Source of the DNA: Vampirovibrio sp041737375
Lineage (GTDB): Bacteria > Cyanobacteriota > Vampirovibrionia > Vampirovibrionales > Vampirovibrionaceae
Length of the DNA stretch: 64,000 nucleotides
Reading direction: 5' to 3'
NCBI RefSeq assembly: GCF_041737375.1
Contig: NZ_JBGSRV010000008.1
Coordinates: 62,001-126,000 of the forward strand
This document shows, piece after piece, positions 16,292 to 25,110 of the stretch. Each line of letters begins with the position of its first letter. Position 1 is the stretch's first letter. The notes beneath the pieces were generated by a model, which saw only the letters and a program-made list of their open reading frames with translations, had not been told where the DNA came from and made no database searches. Position numbers and translations under genes: made by a program.

Positions 16292-17827
16292 TTAGCTGAG
16301 TACGGCGGCTTCTGCGTTTAAAAAGCCCGCCCCGTAATCGGCAGGGCCGTAGTAGGGGCTTTTCACGGCAGTGGCTTCCAGCTTGGCTTTGATCTGCTGG
16401 AAGGTTAAATAAGGGTTTCGTTGCAGCATTAAGGCGATTACCCCGCAGGTGAAAGGCGTGGCGAATGAGGTGCCCTGGACGGTTAAATTATGTCCCATTT
16501 TGCCCGCAGGCACGCTAATGCCCATTTCCTGGCCGGGAGCGGCAATGGTAGGGTTCCAGGCTTGGCCATCGCCTTTGGATGAAAAATCCGATACTTTATA
16601 AGCGGCCCGATTGCCCGGCTGTTGTCGGGTATCGGCGGCAGCCACCGTAATCACATAGGGGCTTTCGCTAAATTTACTCATTTGAGATCCGGCTTGATAG
16701 CTCAAGCCCGGTATATTGCCATTTCCCTCGTTTGAGGCGGCGCTTACAATAATAATACCGGCGTTGGCCGCTTGTCGGGTGGCGTCTACATATTGGGCAT
16801 GAGCCGCTTTAACCAGCGGGCTGTTATCCAGTACAGCATCTACCGTGTTGATGATGGTTTGGAATTGTTGGGCGGTGGTGCCATGCATGGCAGGGCCAAG
16901 GACGCTCTGTCGCAAGGCTGGGTATTTTGGATACTCGTCTTCATTGGTTTGCATCAGGATGGTGTGAATGGCGGCATGGTACATTCTGGAACGGGTAGAA
17001 CCCCAGGTGGCGTTGAGTACCCGCAAGGAGGGATCTTTTTTGGCGATGGCAGTGGTAATTTGCTGGGTTCGATCCTGCATTATCTTTTGGTAGCTACTGC
17101 TTAAATCGTTCACAAACGCCTGATAACTGTCGGCGGGTAAGTCTTTTTCATCAGGTTCAAAGGTCAGTCCCAAATCTTCTACCTGCGCGCCGGGCGCAAC
17201 GCCCCAAACCGGGTCGTTAATGGTGCTTTTGACCAGCTGAGTGTGTGGGCTGCTTTTCCACTGCTGGGTTTTGGAGTCTTTCACTTGCGCATCCAGAATG
17301 CCGATTTTCAACCCTTGTCCATTGAGGCCTAGGCGGGTGAGTCGTTGTCGAATTTGGGGGATTTCAGACCCCTGGACGGCGCGCTTGCGTTCGGTGGCTT
17401 TCAGGGCTTCCGTAAAGGGATTGCTCCGTTCGTTCAAAGGCACGCTTAACCAGGCGTTTTCAAATAAATTACCCTGAACGCCATTGCGGAGTTGGTAATT
17501 TCCATCGGTATTCAATACGCCCTGAGTTTGAGGCCCCCACAGGGTATCAGCTACAATTTGCCCATTTTCCAGCACGCTGCCGATAATGGGAGCATAAATT
17601 TCGGGATTGGGCTGACTCCCTTGTGGCCGAATATAGGCATCCGCTACTGAACGCCATAACACATTCCCTTCCGGGGTTTTTGGAATTGGCATACGGGTTT
17701 TTGCTTGTGCGGGTTGGGCTTGAGGCGTCGGGTAAGCCGAAATAGGCTGAATGGGGAAGACCATTGGGGCATGAACCTTTACGGGCGGGACGTTACTATA
17801 GAGCTTAAAAGCGCCTGAAGGCAACAA
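16292..17827 (-). CDS. subtilisin-like serine protease (S8 family)
   Basis: A 511-residue subtilase. The aspartate motif is LKIGILDAQ (Asp near 179). The histidine lies in SPHTQLVKS (near 195) instead of the usual HGTHVAG. The oxyanion Asn is in SAASNEGNG and the serine is in GTSFATPFTCGV. Residues 20-60 are Pro-rich. The annotated start is TTG with no ribosome site. The frame stays open upstream and encodes a plausible signal peptide (LSKPGLLILAWLNGALFSNL), but it has no ATG, GTG or TTG; a CTG near 17887 would be required. So secretion is likely but the true start is unresolved. Confidence 0.8.
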   Translation of the reverse strand: MLPSGAFKLYSNVPPVKVHAPMVFPIQPISAYPTPQAQPAQAKTRMPIPKTPEGNVLWRSVADAYIRPQGSQPNPEIYAPIIGSVLENGQIVADTLWGPQTQGVLNTDGNYQLRNGVQGNLFENAWLSVPLNERSNPFTEALKATERKRAVQGSEIPQIRQRLTRLGLNGQGLKIGILDAQVKDSKTQQWKSSPHTQLVKSTINDPVWGVAPGAQVEDLGLTFEPDEKDLPADSYQAFVNDLSSSYQKIMQDRTQQITTAIAKKDPSLRVLNATWGSTRSRMYHAAIHTILMQTNEDEYPKYPALRQSVLGPAMHGTTAQQFQTIINTVDAVLDNSPLVKAAHAQYVDATRQAANAGIIIVSAASNEGNGNIPGLSYQAGSQMSKFSESPYVITVAAADTRQQPGNRAAYKVSDFSSKGDGQAWNPTIAAPGQEMGISVPAGKMGHNLTVQGTSFATPFTCGVIALMLQRNPYLTFQQIKAKLEATAVKSPYYGPADYGAGFLNAEAAVLS

Positions 17828-17977
17828 ATTGCTAAATAAAGCGCCATTCAGCCACGCTAAAATCAGCAGTCCCGGTTTGCTCAGCCGGGCGGCACTTATG
17901 GTAGTATCTTGGCGTCTTTTAGTCCATGATTACTTCATTATTGGCTTTGTTTCGTCCCCAGTTCAGGTAGGCATAAA

Positions 17978-18784
17978 ATGACCATTCAGTCTGATATTTC
18001 TGACGTTACCGAAGAAAAATCCTCGGTCTACGGCCCCGTTCATTCTTGGCGGGTGGGTTCATCGTTGGGCGTGGATTTGTTGCTACAAACCTCAACCTGC
18101 TCATTCAACTGTATTTACTGCCAGTTGGGAGATATCCAGCTGAAGACCGCCCAGCGTCGCATTTATGTGCCTACCGCTCAGCTAGAGCATGATTTGCGTC
18201 GTAGCCGTTGGGAAGAAGCCGATATTATTACCTTTAGCGGTAGTGGAGAGCCTACTTTGGCCCTGAACTTAGCTGAGGCCATCCATTGGGTAAAAGAATA
18301 TACCGGAAAACCGGTTATGGTGTTGACCAACGCCACCCTGCTGCACGATCCGGCGGTGATTCAGGACTTACAGGGCGCTGATATTGTATCCTGCAAGCTG
18401 GACGCGGCCACAGAGGCCGGATTAAAGCAAATGAACCGCCCGGTTGAGGGCGTCACCCTGGAAAAAATCGTATCGGGCATTAAAAACCTGAAAGCGAATT
18501 ATGCGGGCAAAATTGCGCTGCAATGTATGTTTATGCCCACCAATTTACGGGAAGTGGAGCAAATGGCCGAATTGATTAATGATATTCAGCCGGATGAAGT
18601 GCAGTTGAATACCCCCAAGCGGGCTTATCCGCTGGAATGGCATCTGGATTCTCGGGGCAATCACGGCGATAAGCCCTACCCCACCCGTGAGTTGCGAACG
18701 GTGTCTCCTCCGCAGGCTGATGAGATTGAGGCCCTGTTGCAGGCTAAAACCCATGTGCCTATTTTGTCCATTTATAAAAAATAG
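17978..18784 (+). CDS. radical SAM protein, COG0731/TYW1-like group
   Basis: A 268-residue radical SAM enzyme. The cluster motif is CSFNCIYC (about residues 40-47), preceded by VHSWRVGSSLGVDLL and followed by the SAM-binding FSGSGEPTL. This arrangement (YGPVxSWRxGxSLG) is typical of bacterial COG0731 proteins related to wyosine-synthesis enzymes, whose bacterial role is unclear to me. AGGTAGG lies about 8 bases before the ATG. It diverges from the protease gene. Confidence 0.85.
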   Translation: MTIQSDISDVTEEKSSVYGPVHSWRVGSSLGVDLLLQTSTCSFNCIYCQLGDIQLKTAQRRIYVPTAQLEHDLRRSRWEEADIITFSGSGEPTLALNLAEAIHWVKEYTGKPVMVLTNATLLHDPAVIQDLQGADIVSCKLDAATEAGLKQMNRPVEGVTLEKIVSGIKNLKANYAGKIALQCMFMPTNLREVEQMAELINDIQPDEVQLNTPKRAYPLEWHLDSRGNHGDKPYPTRELRTVSPPQADEIEALLQAKTHVPILSIYKK

Positions 18785-18954
18785 CCAAAAGCGACCATAA
18801 AGCCCGGTGATTCAACTTTTTTAATGGGCTTTGGGACTTGTTGGCCATGTTGTTCCTATCCATAACGCTGTGATGAATTCTCCACTGATTGGGGGACAGC
18901 GGGATATGCCTTTGCGCCATCTGGCATATAATAAAGTTATTGATGACATTGTGA

Positions 18955-19239
18955 GTGGGCTATTTCGGGCTAGTGCAAAATGAGATTCAGAAAACGAGTA
19001 ATTACCAGTTTCAGTATCATAAGCTGAACCTTCGTTTTCGGCGTCTGGTGGACGTTGCGGTGGATGTTCTCAAAGAGAATCCCACGGAATACCAAAATAA
19101 AATTACCCATATTGGCAATAAAAGAGAAGGCGGACTCTATCGCTTTCGGATGCCGGGGTGCTACTTGCTGTATGTGATTCCCGAGCATGAGGTGGATACC
19201 CCGGCTAGTATCATATTAACCGCCATCAAATTGATGTAG
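18955..19239 (+). CDS. RelE/ParE-like small protein
   Basis: A 94-residue frame starting with GTG (an alternative GTG is at 18973). The core KITHIGNKREGGLYRFRMPG then YLLYVIPEHE resembles the strand pattern of RelE/ParE toxins, where a conserved Arg follows LYR. No antitoxin-like ORF is visible on either side; tsaD ends 10 bases away on the other strand. A TATAAT box lies at 18927-18932 without a good -35. Either a solitary toxin-fold protein or a remnant. Confidence 0.5.
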   Translation: MGYFGLVQNEIQKTSNYQFQYHKLNLRFRRLVDVAVDVLKENPTEYQNKITHIGNKREGGLYRFRMPGCYLLYVIPEHEVDTPASIILTAIKLM

Positions 19240-19249
19240 TCGTTCACGG

Positions 19250-20284
19250 TCAGGGTTTTACGCTTCTGGAAAAAACTTCCTCTCGAATGTCCTGGGTAAT
19301 GGGGTTCAGGTAGGCGGAAGCCGCTACCATGGCAGCGTTATCCGTGCAAAATGCCATTTTGGGAACATAAAGGCGATAGGCCGGATGTTGCGCCACAAAC
19401 CGGGCAAAGCGCTCTCGAAGTCCCTGATTGGCGGACACACCACCGGCGATAGCAATGGTAAACAACCCGTGTGCCTGAGCGCAGTGGAGGGTTTTTTCAA
19501 ACAGGGTTTCCACCACGGTATGTTGAAAAGAGGCCGCCATATTTTTTTGCAGCCGCTCGGTTTCAGCAGGTAAGTTTTCAGGGGCAAGGACCTGAAGCGC
19601 TTTTTCATAAGCCCGAGCGCTGGCGGTTTTAAGCCCGCTAAAGCTGAAATCGTAAGGTCGCCCCTCCAATCGGGCCTTGGGAAGCTGAAATGATTTGGGA
19701 TCGCCCAATGGGGCCAACTGATCCAGCACCGGCCCGCCGGGGTAAGGGAGATCCATCAGTCGGGCCACTTTGTCGTAGGCCTCGCCCACCGCGTCATCCA
19801 GAGTTTCCCCCACAATGGTCATGGTTTCATAACTGTCTACCACAATTAGCTGGGTATGCCCGCCACTGACCAACAGGCACAAAAAAGGCGGCTCTAAATC
19901 GCTTTCCAGATAATTGGAAGCCACATGGGCATATAAATGATTGACACCCAAAAAGGGCTTCCCGGTAATCAGGCTGAGGGTTTTTCCGGTGTTGGCCCCC
20001 ACCAGCAACGATCCAATCAGTCCCGGCCCCAGGGTGGCGGCAAATGCGTCAATGTCGTCCAGTTGGCAACCGGCTTTATCCAAAGCGGCTTCCAGCGCGT
20101 AATTAACCGATTCTATATGCTCTCGGGCGGCAGCTTCGGGTACCACGCCGCCAAAACGGGCATGTAATTCTGTTTGAGAAGAAATCACGCTGGATAAAAC
20201 CTGCCGTCCATCCCGCACCACGGCCACGGCGGTATCGTCACAACTGCTTTCTAGCGCTAAAATGGTTCGAAAGGGGAGGCTCAT
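19250..20284 (-). CDS. tsaD: tRNA N6-threonylcarbamoyladenosine transferase TsaD
   Basis: A 344-residue TsaD (Gcp/YgjD). It transfers threonylcarbamoyl to A37 of ANN-decoding tRNAs. The N-terminus is ILALESSCDDTAVAVV; the metal-binding motif is HLYAHVAS, with a later Asp in FCTDNAAMVA; GGHTQL lies in the nucleotide site. I placed the start at 20284 (AAGGAA about 10 bases upstream) because the frame upstream to 20440 adds 52 non-homologous residues. Length matches the family. Confidence 0.95.
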   Translation of the reverse strand: MSLPFRTILALESSCDDTAVAVVRDGRQVLSSVISSQTELHARFGGVVPEAAAREHIESVNYALEAALDKAGCQLDDIDAFAATLGPGLIGSLLVGANTGKTLSLITGKPFLGVNHLYAHVASNYLESDLEPPFLCLLVSGGHTQLIVVDSYETMTIVGETLDDAVGEAYDKVARLMDLPYPGGPVLDQLAPLGDPKSFQLPKARLEGRPYDFSFSGLKTASARAYEKALQVLAPENLPAETERLQKNMAASFQHTVVETLFEKTLHCAQAHGLFTIAIAGGVSANQGLRERFARFVAQHPAYRLYVPKMAFCTDNAAMVAASAYLNPITQDIREEVFSRSVKP

Positions 20285-20407
20285 GGCGGATATTTCCTTT
20301 GAAATAGGGCGAGTTGAGCAAGTAAATCCACGCTCAGGGATAAATCGCTGGAACCGGAGTCGCTTTTTAGGATACAATACACCGTACGTAAGGGATAGGC
20401 AGAGCGC

Positions 20408-21451
20408 ATGCGAACAGAGTCCAAATCTTCCATCATTCAACCGGTTTTCCGTAAATTGGCCCCTTGGGCTGCTTTGTTTTCAGTGTTTCCGGCCATTGTG
20501 GTCGTTAATTTGCTGTTTCTTAATTTATTTCCGGCCCACTCTGGCTCTGCACAACCTGTTTTTGGGTTGAAGGAAGCGTTAAACCCTCAAAATATTCAGC
20601 CTCAATCTTTATATATTTATAATTCCCGCGATACCAACCGGTTATTTGGCAATTTTTACTACACGCTAGGCACCCAGCTGGCCGCCAGAGGGCAAATTTC
20701 ATCGGCCGAAGGCATGTTGTCCAAAGCGGCCCAATTAATGCCGGATAACCCTTTCGTGCATATGAATTACGGCATTGTGCTGGAGGCCCTTCAAAAAAAT
20801 AATGAAGCGCTGGCCCAGTATCAGGAAGCCTTGAAGCTGAACCCTGAAATGAGTCAGGCCCTTTACAGTATCGGTTTGCTGCAAGACAAGATGGGCCAGA
20901 TTGATGCGGGTGTGGCCAGCTTGAAAAAAGCCTTGGTTCTTGAGCCAGAAAATAGTTTTATTAACTATGATTTGGGCGTTCTGTACGCCAAAAAAGGTGA
21001 TTATCCCAATTCGGCGCTTTATTCCAAAAAAGCGTTGGAGGGTGTGGGTTCCGATTTCGCGGAAGCGTACAACAACTATGGTTACGCATTGGCGCAAATG
21101 GGCCAGTATGCGGAAGCCCTTGTGGCGGTGGATGAATCTTTAAAACTGAAGCCCGATAGCGCCGCCACACTGGATAGTAAAGGCTTTGCCCTGTATGGCT
21201 TAGCCCGCTACCAAGAGGCCCTTGCCGCTTACAACGAGGCCTTGAAGCTGGACCCCACCATTGGGGAAGTGTATCTGCACTTGGCTCAAACCCAGGAAAA
21301 GCTGAAAAATTATGAGCAAGCCATTAAGGCTTACGAAACCTACTTGCAATTGTCGCCAGAGGCCACGGACAAGGCCCAGGTGCAAGCCAAAATTTTAGAG
21401 GTGAAGAAAAAATGGCCCCGCCAAACGCTTCCCCAGAAGCCCGTCCAGTAA
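20408..21451 (+). CDS. membrane-anchored TPR protein
   Basis: A 347-residue protein with one N-terminal membrane helix (about residues 18-42). About seven tetratricopeptide repeats follow from residue 75 to 325 (for example HMNYGIVLEALQKNNEALAQ and AEAYNNYGYALAQMGQYAEA). TPR arrays mediate protein-protein contacts; the partner is unknown. It diverges from tsaD. Its stop overlaps the next ATG (TAATG), so it is coupled to a small secreted protein and then to aroK. Confidence 0.82.
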   Translation: MRTESKSSIIQPVFRKLAPWAALFSVFPAIVVVNLLFLNLFPAHSGSAQPVFGLKEALNPQNIQPQSLYIYNSRDTNRLFGNFYYTLGTQLAARGQISSAEGMLSKAAQLMPDNPFVHMNYGIVLEALQKNNEALAQYQEALKLNPEMSQALYSIGLLQDKMGQIDAGVASLKKALVLEPENSFINYDLGVLYAKKGDYPNSALYSKKALEGVGSDFAEAYNNYGYALAQMGQYAEALVAVDESLKLKPDSAATLDSKGFALYGLARYQEALAAYNEALKLDPTIGEVYLHLAQTQEKLKNYEQAIKAYETYLQLSPEATDKAQVQAKILEVKKKWPRQTLPQKPVQ

Positions 21452-21738
21452 TGGGTGGGTTGATGGTTAAAGGGGTGCTTGTGGGGCTTGCTTCTTTGGT
21501 TCTGGCTGCCAGCGGGTTGGTTTGGGCGCAAGCCACCGGCAGCCCCTCGATGAACCCGAACCTGAATCTTAACCCCGATAACGGCCCTCAGCCTTTGAGC
21601 GAGAATCAATCGGCCATGCCCGCCGCCGCTACTCAGTCTTCCTCCAGCCTGAATCATTCGCTTCAGGCTCAGCCCAAACCAACCATTCAGTTAAGCCCCA
21701 CCATTCAAAATCGTGAACTTATTAAACCCAGAAGCTGA
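21451..21738 (+). CDS. small secreted Asn/Pro/Ser-rich protein
   Basis: A 95-residue protein with a strong signal peptide (VKGVLVGLASLVLAASGLVW, cleavage near AQA). The mature part is low-complexity (NPNLNLNPDN, PAAATQSSSSLNHSLQAQPK). I chose the ATG overlapping the previous stop as TAATG; the frame also extends inside the TPR gene. The 3' end overlaps the putative aroK start by 26 bases. No family recognised. Confidence 0.6.
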   Translation: MGGLMVKGVLVGLASLVLAASGLVWAQATGSPSMNPNLNLNPDNGPQPLSENQSAMPAAATQSSSSLNHSLQAQPKPTIQLSPTIQNRELIKPRS

Positions 21739-22273
21739 CCGGTTGGATGACAGCCGCATTTACCTCACTGGCTTTATGGGAGCCGGTAAATCCACCATTG
21801 GAAAAATTCTGGCCCACCGCATCGGGTACCGCTTTTATGATACCGATCACTTGGTGATGAGGGGCTTTGGCAAGCCGGTTTCCGTTATTTTTGAGCAGAA
21901 CGGGGAAGAAGCGTTTCGCAAGGCCGAAGTGTTGGTGCTGAACGAGCTGGCTCAAAGGGTAAAGGTGGTGGTTTCTACGGGCGGCGGTACTCTGGTGCGG
22001 GATGAAACTTTTACCATCGCCAGAAAATCAGGCGTGCTGATTTATTTGCGGGCGCCGGTGTCGGATTTGTACGAGCGGGTGATTTTTAGCCCCAAAGACA
22101 GACCCCAAGTGGACGTGCCGGAACAGGAATCCATTTTTCACGAATACTTTGAGCAGCGCCGCCACTACTATGAACGCTCCGATTTTACGGTGGATACGGT
22201 CAATCGTAAGCCGGATGATGTGGTGCGGGATATTATAGCCGGGTTAAATCTGAAAGCGGCCCGCCATGGCTAA
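21713..22273 (+). CDS. aroK: shikimate kinase
   Basis: A 186-residue shikimate kinase that phosphorylates shikimate in the aromatic amino-acid pathway. The P-loop is TGFMGAGKST (about residues 19-28). The shikimate contacts are DTDH and the STGGGTLVR loop, with the lid Arg in KDRPQV. The start is uncertain: GTG at 21713 lacks a good ribosome site, and a TTG at 21743 is possible. It overlaps aroB by 8 bases, a common pairing. Confidence 0.9.
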   Translation: MNLLNPEADRLDDSRIYLTGFMGAGKSTIGKILAHRIGYRFYDTDHLVMRGFGKPVSVIFEQNGEEAFRKAEVLVLNELAQRVKVVVSTGGGTLVRDETFTIARKSGVLIYLRAPVSDLYERVIFSPKDRPQVDVPEQESIFHEYFEQRRHYYERSDFTVDTVNRKPDDVVRDIIAGLNLKAARHG

Positions 22274-23405
22274 AGTTAACCAGAATAAAACTCAGCCTGC
22301 CTCGGTGGAGGTGCTTTTAACCGCCAGTGAACCCCGGTGCTACGCCATTGTGGCCCAATCGGGCCTGTTAAGCCGCTTGGGTCAGGAATGCCAGACGGTG
22401 TTGGCCAAAGGCGCTCAAATTCTGGTGTTAACGGATACCCATCTGGAAAATCGCTACCTCCCACAGGTGATAACCGGCTTAAAAGCCGCCGGGTTTGAGG
22501 TCACGCCTCTGGTGATCCCCCCGGGAGAGGCCAGCAAGCGATTTGAGCAAGCCTGGCACGTTCATGAAGCCTTGCTGGCCAATGGATTTACCCGCAAAGA
22601 CGCCATTTTGGGTTTAGGCGGTGGGGTTATTGGTGATTTGGCCGGTTTTTGCGCCTCTACCTATCACCGGGGCATGGGCTTAATTCACGTGCCCACTACT
22701 CTGGTTTCCCAGGTAGATTCCGCCATTGGGGGCAAAACAGCGGTGAACCTGGGGGCGGTTAAAAATCTGGTAGGCACCTTTTATCAACCCTTGCGGGTAT
22801 TGGCGGATACGGATACCTTGCTGAGCCTGCCTCCCCGTGAGCTGGCGGCGGGCATGGCCGAAGTGATTAAATACGGCCTGATTGAAACCGCTTGCGATGG
22901 CCAGAGTGGCTTTTTCAACTGGCTGGAATCGCATGCCAATTGCTTACAGCCGGTTTTCCCGGAAATGATTCGCCGGTGCGCTGAAATTAAGGCCGCCGTG
23001 GTGATGCAGGACGAGTTGGAAACCAAAGGGCTGCGCTTTTTCCTGAATTTAGGCCACACCTTTGGCCATGCCTACGAATCGCTGAGCGACTTTGGCATTT
23101 TGCACGGGGAAGCGGTGGCCATTGGCATGCTAAAAGCGGTGCGGTTGTCCTGCCAACTGGGCTTATTTCCTGTGGAAGCCATCGATCGCTTGCAAGGGTT
23201 ATATGCTGAAACCGGCCTGCTGCCTTGCGTGGAAAACGCCCCAGCCTACGCCGCTCAGGATTTATTGGCGGTTATGAGGCATGATAAAAAGAACCGGGAT
23301 GGTAACATCCGGCTGGTTTTGCCCATTGAAACTTTGGGTCGGGTGATGGTTCGAGATGATATCCCTGATGAGGCGATTCTCTCGGTCCTGAAATCGCCTT
23401 TATAA
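22266..23405 (+). CDS. aroB: 3-dehydroquinate synthase
   Basis: A 379-residue AroB, the NAD- and metal-dependent enzyme converting DAHP to 3-dehydroquinate. The NAD-binding segment is LGGGVIGDLAGFCASTY, then HVPTTLVSQVDSAIGGKTAV. Metal ligands lie in AEVIKYGLI, NLGHTFGHAYE and HGEAVAIGM. The N-terminus is about 20 residues longer than usual. Its last 6 bases overlap the end of a convergent small gene. Confidence 0.94.
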   Translation: MAKVNQNKTQPASVEVLLTASEPRCYAIVAQSGLLSRLGQECQTVLAKGAQILVLTDTHLENRYLPQVITGLKAAGFEVTPLVIPPGEASKRFEQAWHVHEALLANGFTRKDAILGLGGGVIGDLAGFCASTYHRGMGLIHVPTTLVSQVDSAIGGKTAVNLGAVKNLVGTFYQPLRVLADTDTLLSLPPRELAAGMAEVIKYGLIETACDGQSGFFNWLESHANCLQPVFPEMIRRCAEIKAAVVMQDELETKGLRFFLNLGHTFGHAYESLSDFGILHGEAVAIGMLKAVRLSCQLGLFPVEAIDRLQGLYAETGLLPCVENAPAYAAQDLLAVMRHDKKNRDGNIRLVLPIETLGRVMVRDDIPDEAILSVLKSPL

Positions 23406-23681
23406 GCCGTTACTGCCTTTATTAGGCACCCAGCGAGGGCCAATCATGGGAACATCGGCTTCTAAAACCTCTCTGGGAAACAGCATTTGGCTTCTTAATG
23501 CCTGTTGTTCGGCAAACCACTGCATGCCCAGTAAAATTGGCGATAAATTTTCCCCCTGCATGGCCGGATCTCTCAGCAAGGACCCTTCTTTGAGATGGTA
23601 GGATTTTAGGGGCGCCGCCCACGAGGTGGTGGCTATTCCCAGACAAAGGGCGAGGCTTAGTAGCGTTAGTGGGTTTCGCAT
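23400..23681 (-). CDS. small secreted protein of unknown function
   Basis: A 93-residue protein with a clear signal peptide (MRNPLTLLSLALCLGIATTS, cleavage near WAA-P). The mature 70 residues carry LSPILLGMQWFAEQQALRSQ and PREVLEADVPMIGPRWVP. GGAAGGGG lies 8 bases before the ATG. I do not recognise a family. It converges on and overlaps aroB by 6 bases. Confidence 0.65.
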   Translation of the reverse strand: MRNPLTLLSLALCLGIATTSWAAPLKSYHLKEGSLLRDPAMQGENLSPILLGMQWFAEQQALRSQMLFPREVLEADVPMIGPRWVPNKGSNGL

Positions 23682-23988
23682 GTCACTATCCCCTTCCTTT
23701 CACAACAGGGTGGTCCCATTGCGTCATTGATGATGATGATTTTTCTTTTTTTGGCTGCCTGTTTTTAACTTAACCCCAACGCCAGCAGGCGGTATCCTGT
23801 ATTTGGCTGGCTTTACGCCGCTGAGCTGTGAATGATTCAGGTGTATGTTCCCAGATTTATTTTTTAACTCAGGTTTACGTTCGGCCCAGATGCTGTTTTT
23901 AGCGTCTTTAGTTTGTAGACGATTGGTTTGCCGAATGGTTTAAATGGTCTGTCTAATTTTTTGTTTAAACGGCCTGTCGGCTTTTAAT
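23682..23988. other. intergenic region ending in recR-tail repeats
   Basis: About 300 bases without a supported gene. It is AT-rich with no recognised promoter or RNA. The right end holds the imperfect repeats listed separately. Confidence 0.4.
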
Positions 23989-24002
23989 TTAAACGGTCTG
24001 AC
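23939..24002 (-). repeat. three imperfect copies of the recR 3' end
   Basis: On the plus strand TTTAAATGGTCTGTC (23939), TTTAAACGGCCTGTC (23964) and TTTAAACGGTCTGAC (23988) are spaced 24-25 bases apart. The last contains the recR stop codon and final codons (read on minus as CAG ACC GTT TAA). The two outer copies are diverged duplicates in the 3' untranslated region. Confidence 0.75.
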
Positions 24003-24585
24003 GACCTTGCAGCGCTCGGGTAATGGTCATACTGTCAGCATACTCCAGATCGGCACCCACCGGCAAGCCGAAGGCAATCCGGGTGAGTTTAACCCCTAGT
24101 GGTTTGATGAGTCGGGACAGGTACAAACTGGTGGTGTCTCCTTCAATGGAAGGCGGCAGGGCCAGAATGACTTCCTCAATGTCGGGATTGGACAGCCGAG
24201 CGATGAGTTCCTTGATCTTCAAGTCCTCCGGTCCAATGCCTTCCAGCGGCGAGATCAAACCTTGCAACACATGGTACAGGCCCTTGAACTCTCCGGTTCT
24301 TTCCAGTGCGTACAAGTCCTTGGGTTCTGAAACCAGACACAGGGTATGTTGCTTGCGGTGGGGTTGTACGCATAATTCACAAACGGTTTGGGCTGAAAGG
24401 TTAAAGCACTGCTGGCAGTAACCAATTTTGTCACGGGCGTCCAGCAGGGCCTCTGAAAAAGTACGGACATCTTCCGGCGCTTGTTTAAGCACATGAAAAG
24501 CCAGCCTTTGGGCCGATTTTGGGCCAATGCCGGGTAATTTTTGAAACTCTTCAATCAGTCTGGCCAGGGGGAGGGTGTAACTCAT
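23989..24585 (-). CDS. recR: recombination mediator protein RecR
   Basis: A 198-residue RecR. It has an N-terminal helix-hairpin-helix (LPGIGPKSAQRLAFHVL), a four-cysteine zinc finger (CQQC and CELC at about residues 57-75), and a Toprim domain starting LCLVSEPKDLYALE with GEDTTSLYLS-like DTTSLY. It works with RecF/RecO in loading RecA at gaps. Length is exactly typical. ybaB lies just upstream on the same strand, a frequent neighbour, with a terminator between them. Confidence 0.95.
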   Translation of the reverse strand: MSYTLPLARLIEEFQKLPGIGPKSAQRLAFHVLKQAPEDVRTFSEALLDARDKIGYCQQCFNLSAQTVCELCVQPHRKQHTLCLVSEPKDLYALERTGEFKGLYHVLQGLISPLEGIGPEDLKIKELIARLSNPDIEEVILALPPSIEGDTTSLYLSRLIKPLGVKLTRIAFGLPVGADLEYADSMTITRALQGRQTV

Positions 24586-24722
24586 TTAACGCTCTCAATA
24601 AGGGGTTGGGGTGGTATTAAGGCTGTTTGGCCTCGGTCGGATCGGGTGCGAACGGCTATCTGCGGAGGGGTTTTGCCTGCACAGCGGAACCACTCTTCTA
24701 TTCTACTCAAGAATTGGCCCAG

Positions 24723-24762
24723 GAAAAACTTGCCTGCGTAAAGCATGGGCTTTCGCAGGCAA
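24723..24762 (-). terminator. intrinsic terminator after ybaB
   Basis: TTGCCTGCG (24730-24738) and CGCAGGCAA (24754-24762) form a perfect 9-bp stem, with an inner AAAGC/GCTTT extension. AAAAAC next to the stem gives a U-run on the minus strand. Confidence 0.75.
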
Positions 24763-24792
24763 TGGGTTTTGAGATATATCTGTAAGGACGCT

Positions 24793-25110
24793 TTAGAAAC
24801 CGGGGAGTTTCAAGCCGGGAATGTTCAGGCCAGCGGTGATTTTGGACATTTTTTGTTCCATGGTGTCGGTCACTTTGTTGCTGACATCTTTCAAGGCCGC
24901 CAGCACCAAATCTTCCAGCATGTCCCGATCCGCAATGGCATCTTCCTTGATTTTAACGGCGGTGAATTCGTACTTGCCGTTGCAGGTTACGGTAACCGCC
25001 CCACCGCCAGCAGTCCCGGTGAATTCAGCGCCTTCCATTTCGGTTTGCACATCTTTCATTTGATCCTGCATTTTTTGGGCTTGTTTCATCATTTGTTGAA
25101 TGTTAAACAT
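24793..25110 (-). CDS. YbaB/EbfC nucleoid-associated protein
   Basis: A 105-residue YbaB/EbfC-family DNA-binding protein. Its helical arms are MMKQAQKMQDQMKDVQTEME and LEDLVLAALKDVSNKVTDTM, around a beta core with the typical GGGAVTVTCNGKYEFTAVKI. The C-terminus is Gly/Pro/Leu-rich (GLNIPGLKLPGF). I placed the start at 25110 with AAAGG about 8 bases upstream; the frame runs on to 25269 but those 53 residues are unlike the family. Confidence 0.92.
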   Translation of the reverse strand: MFNIQQMMKQAQKMQDQMKDVQTEMEGAEFTGTAGGGAVTVTCNGKYEFTAVKIKEDAIADRDMLEDLVLAALKDVSNKVTDTMEQKMSKITAGLNIPGLKLPGF

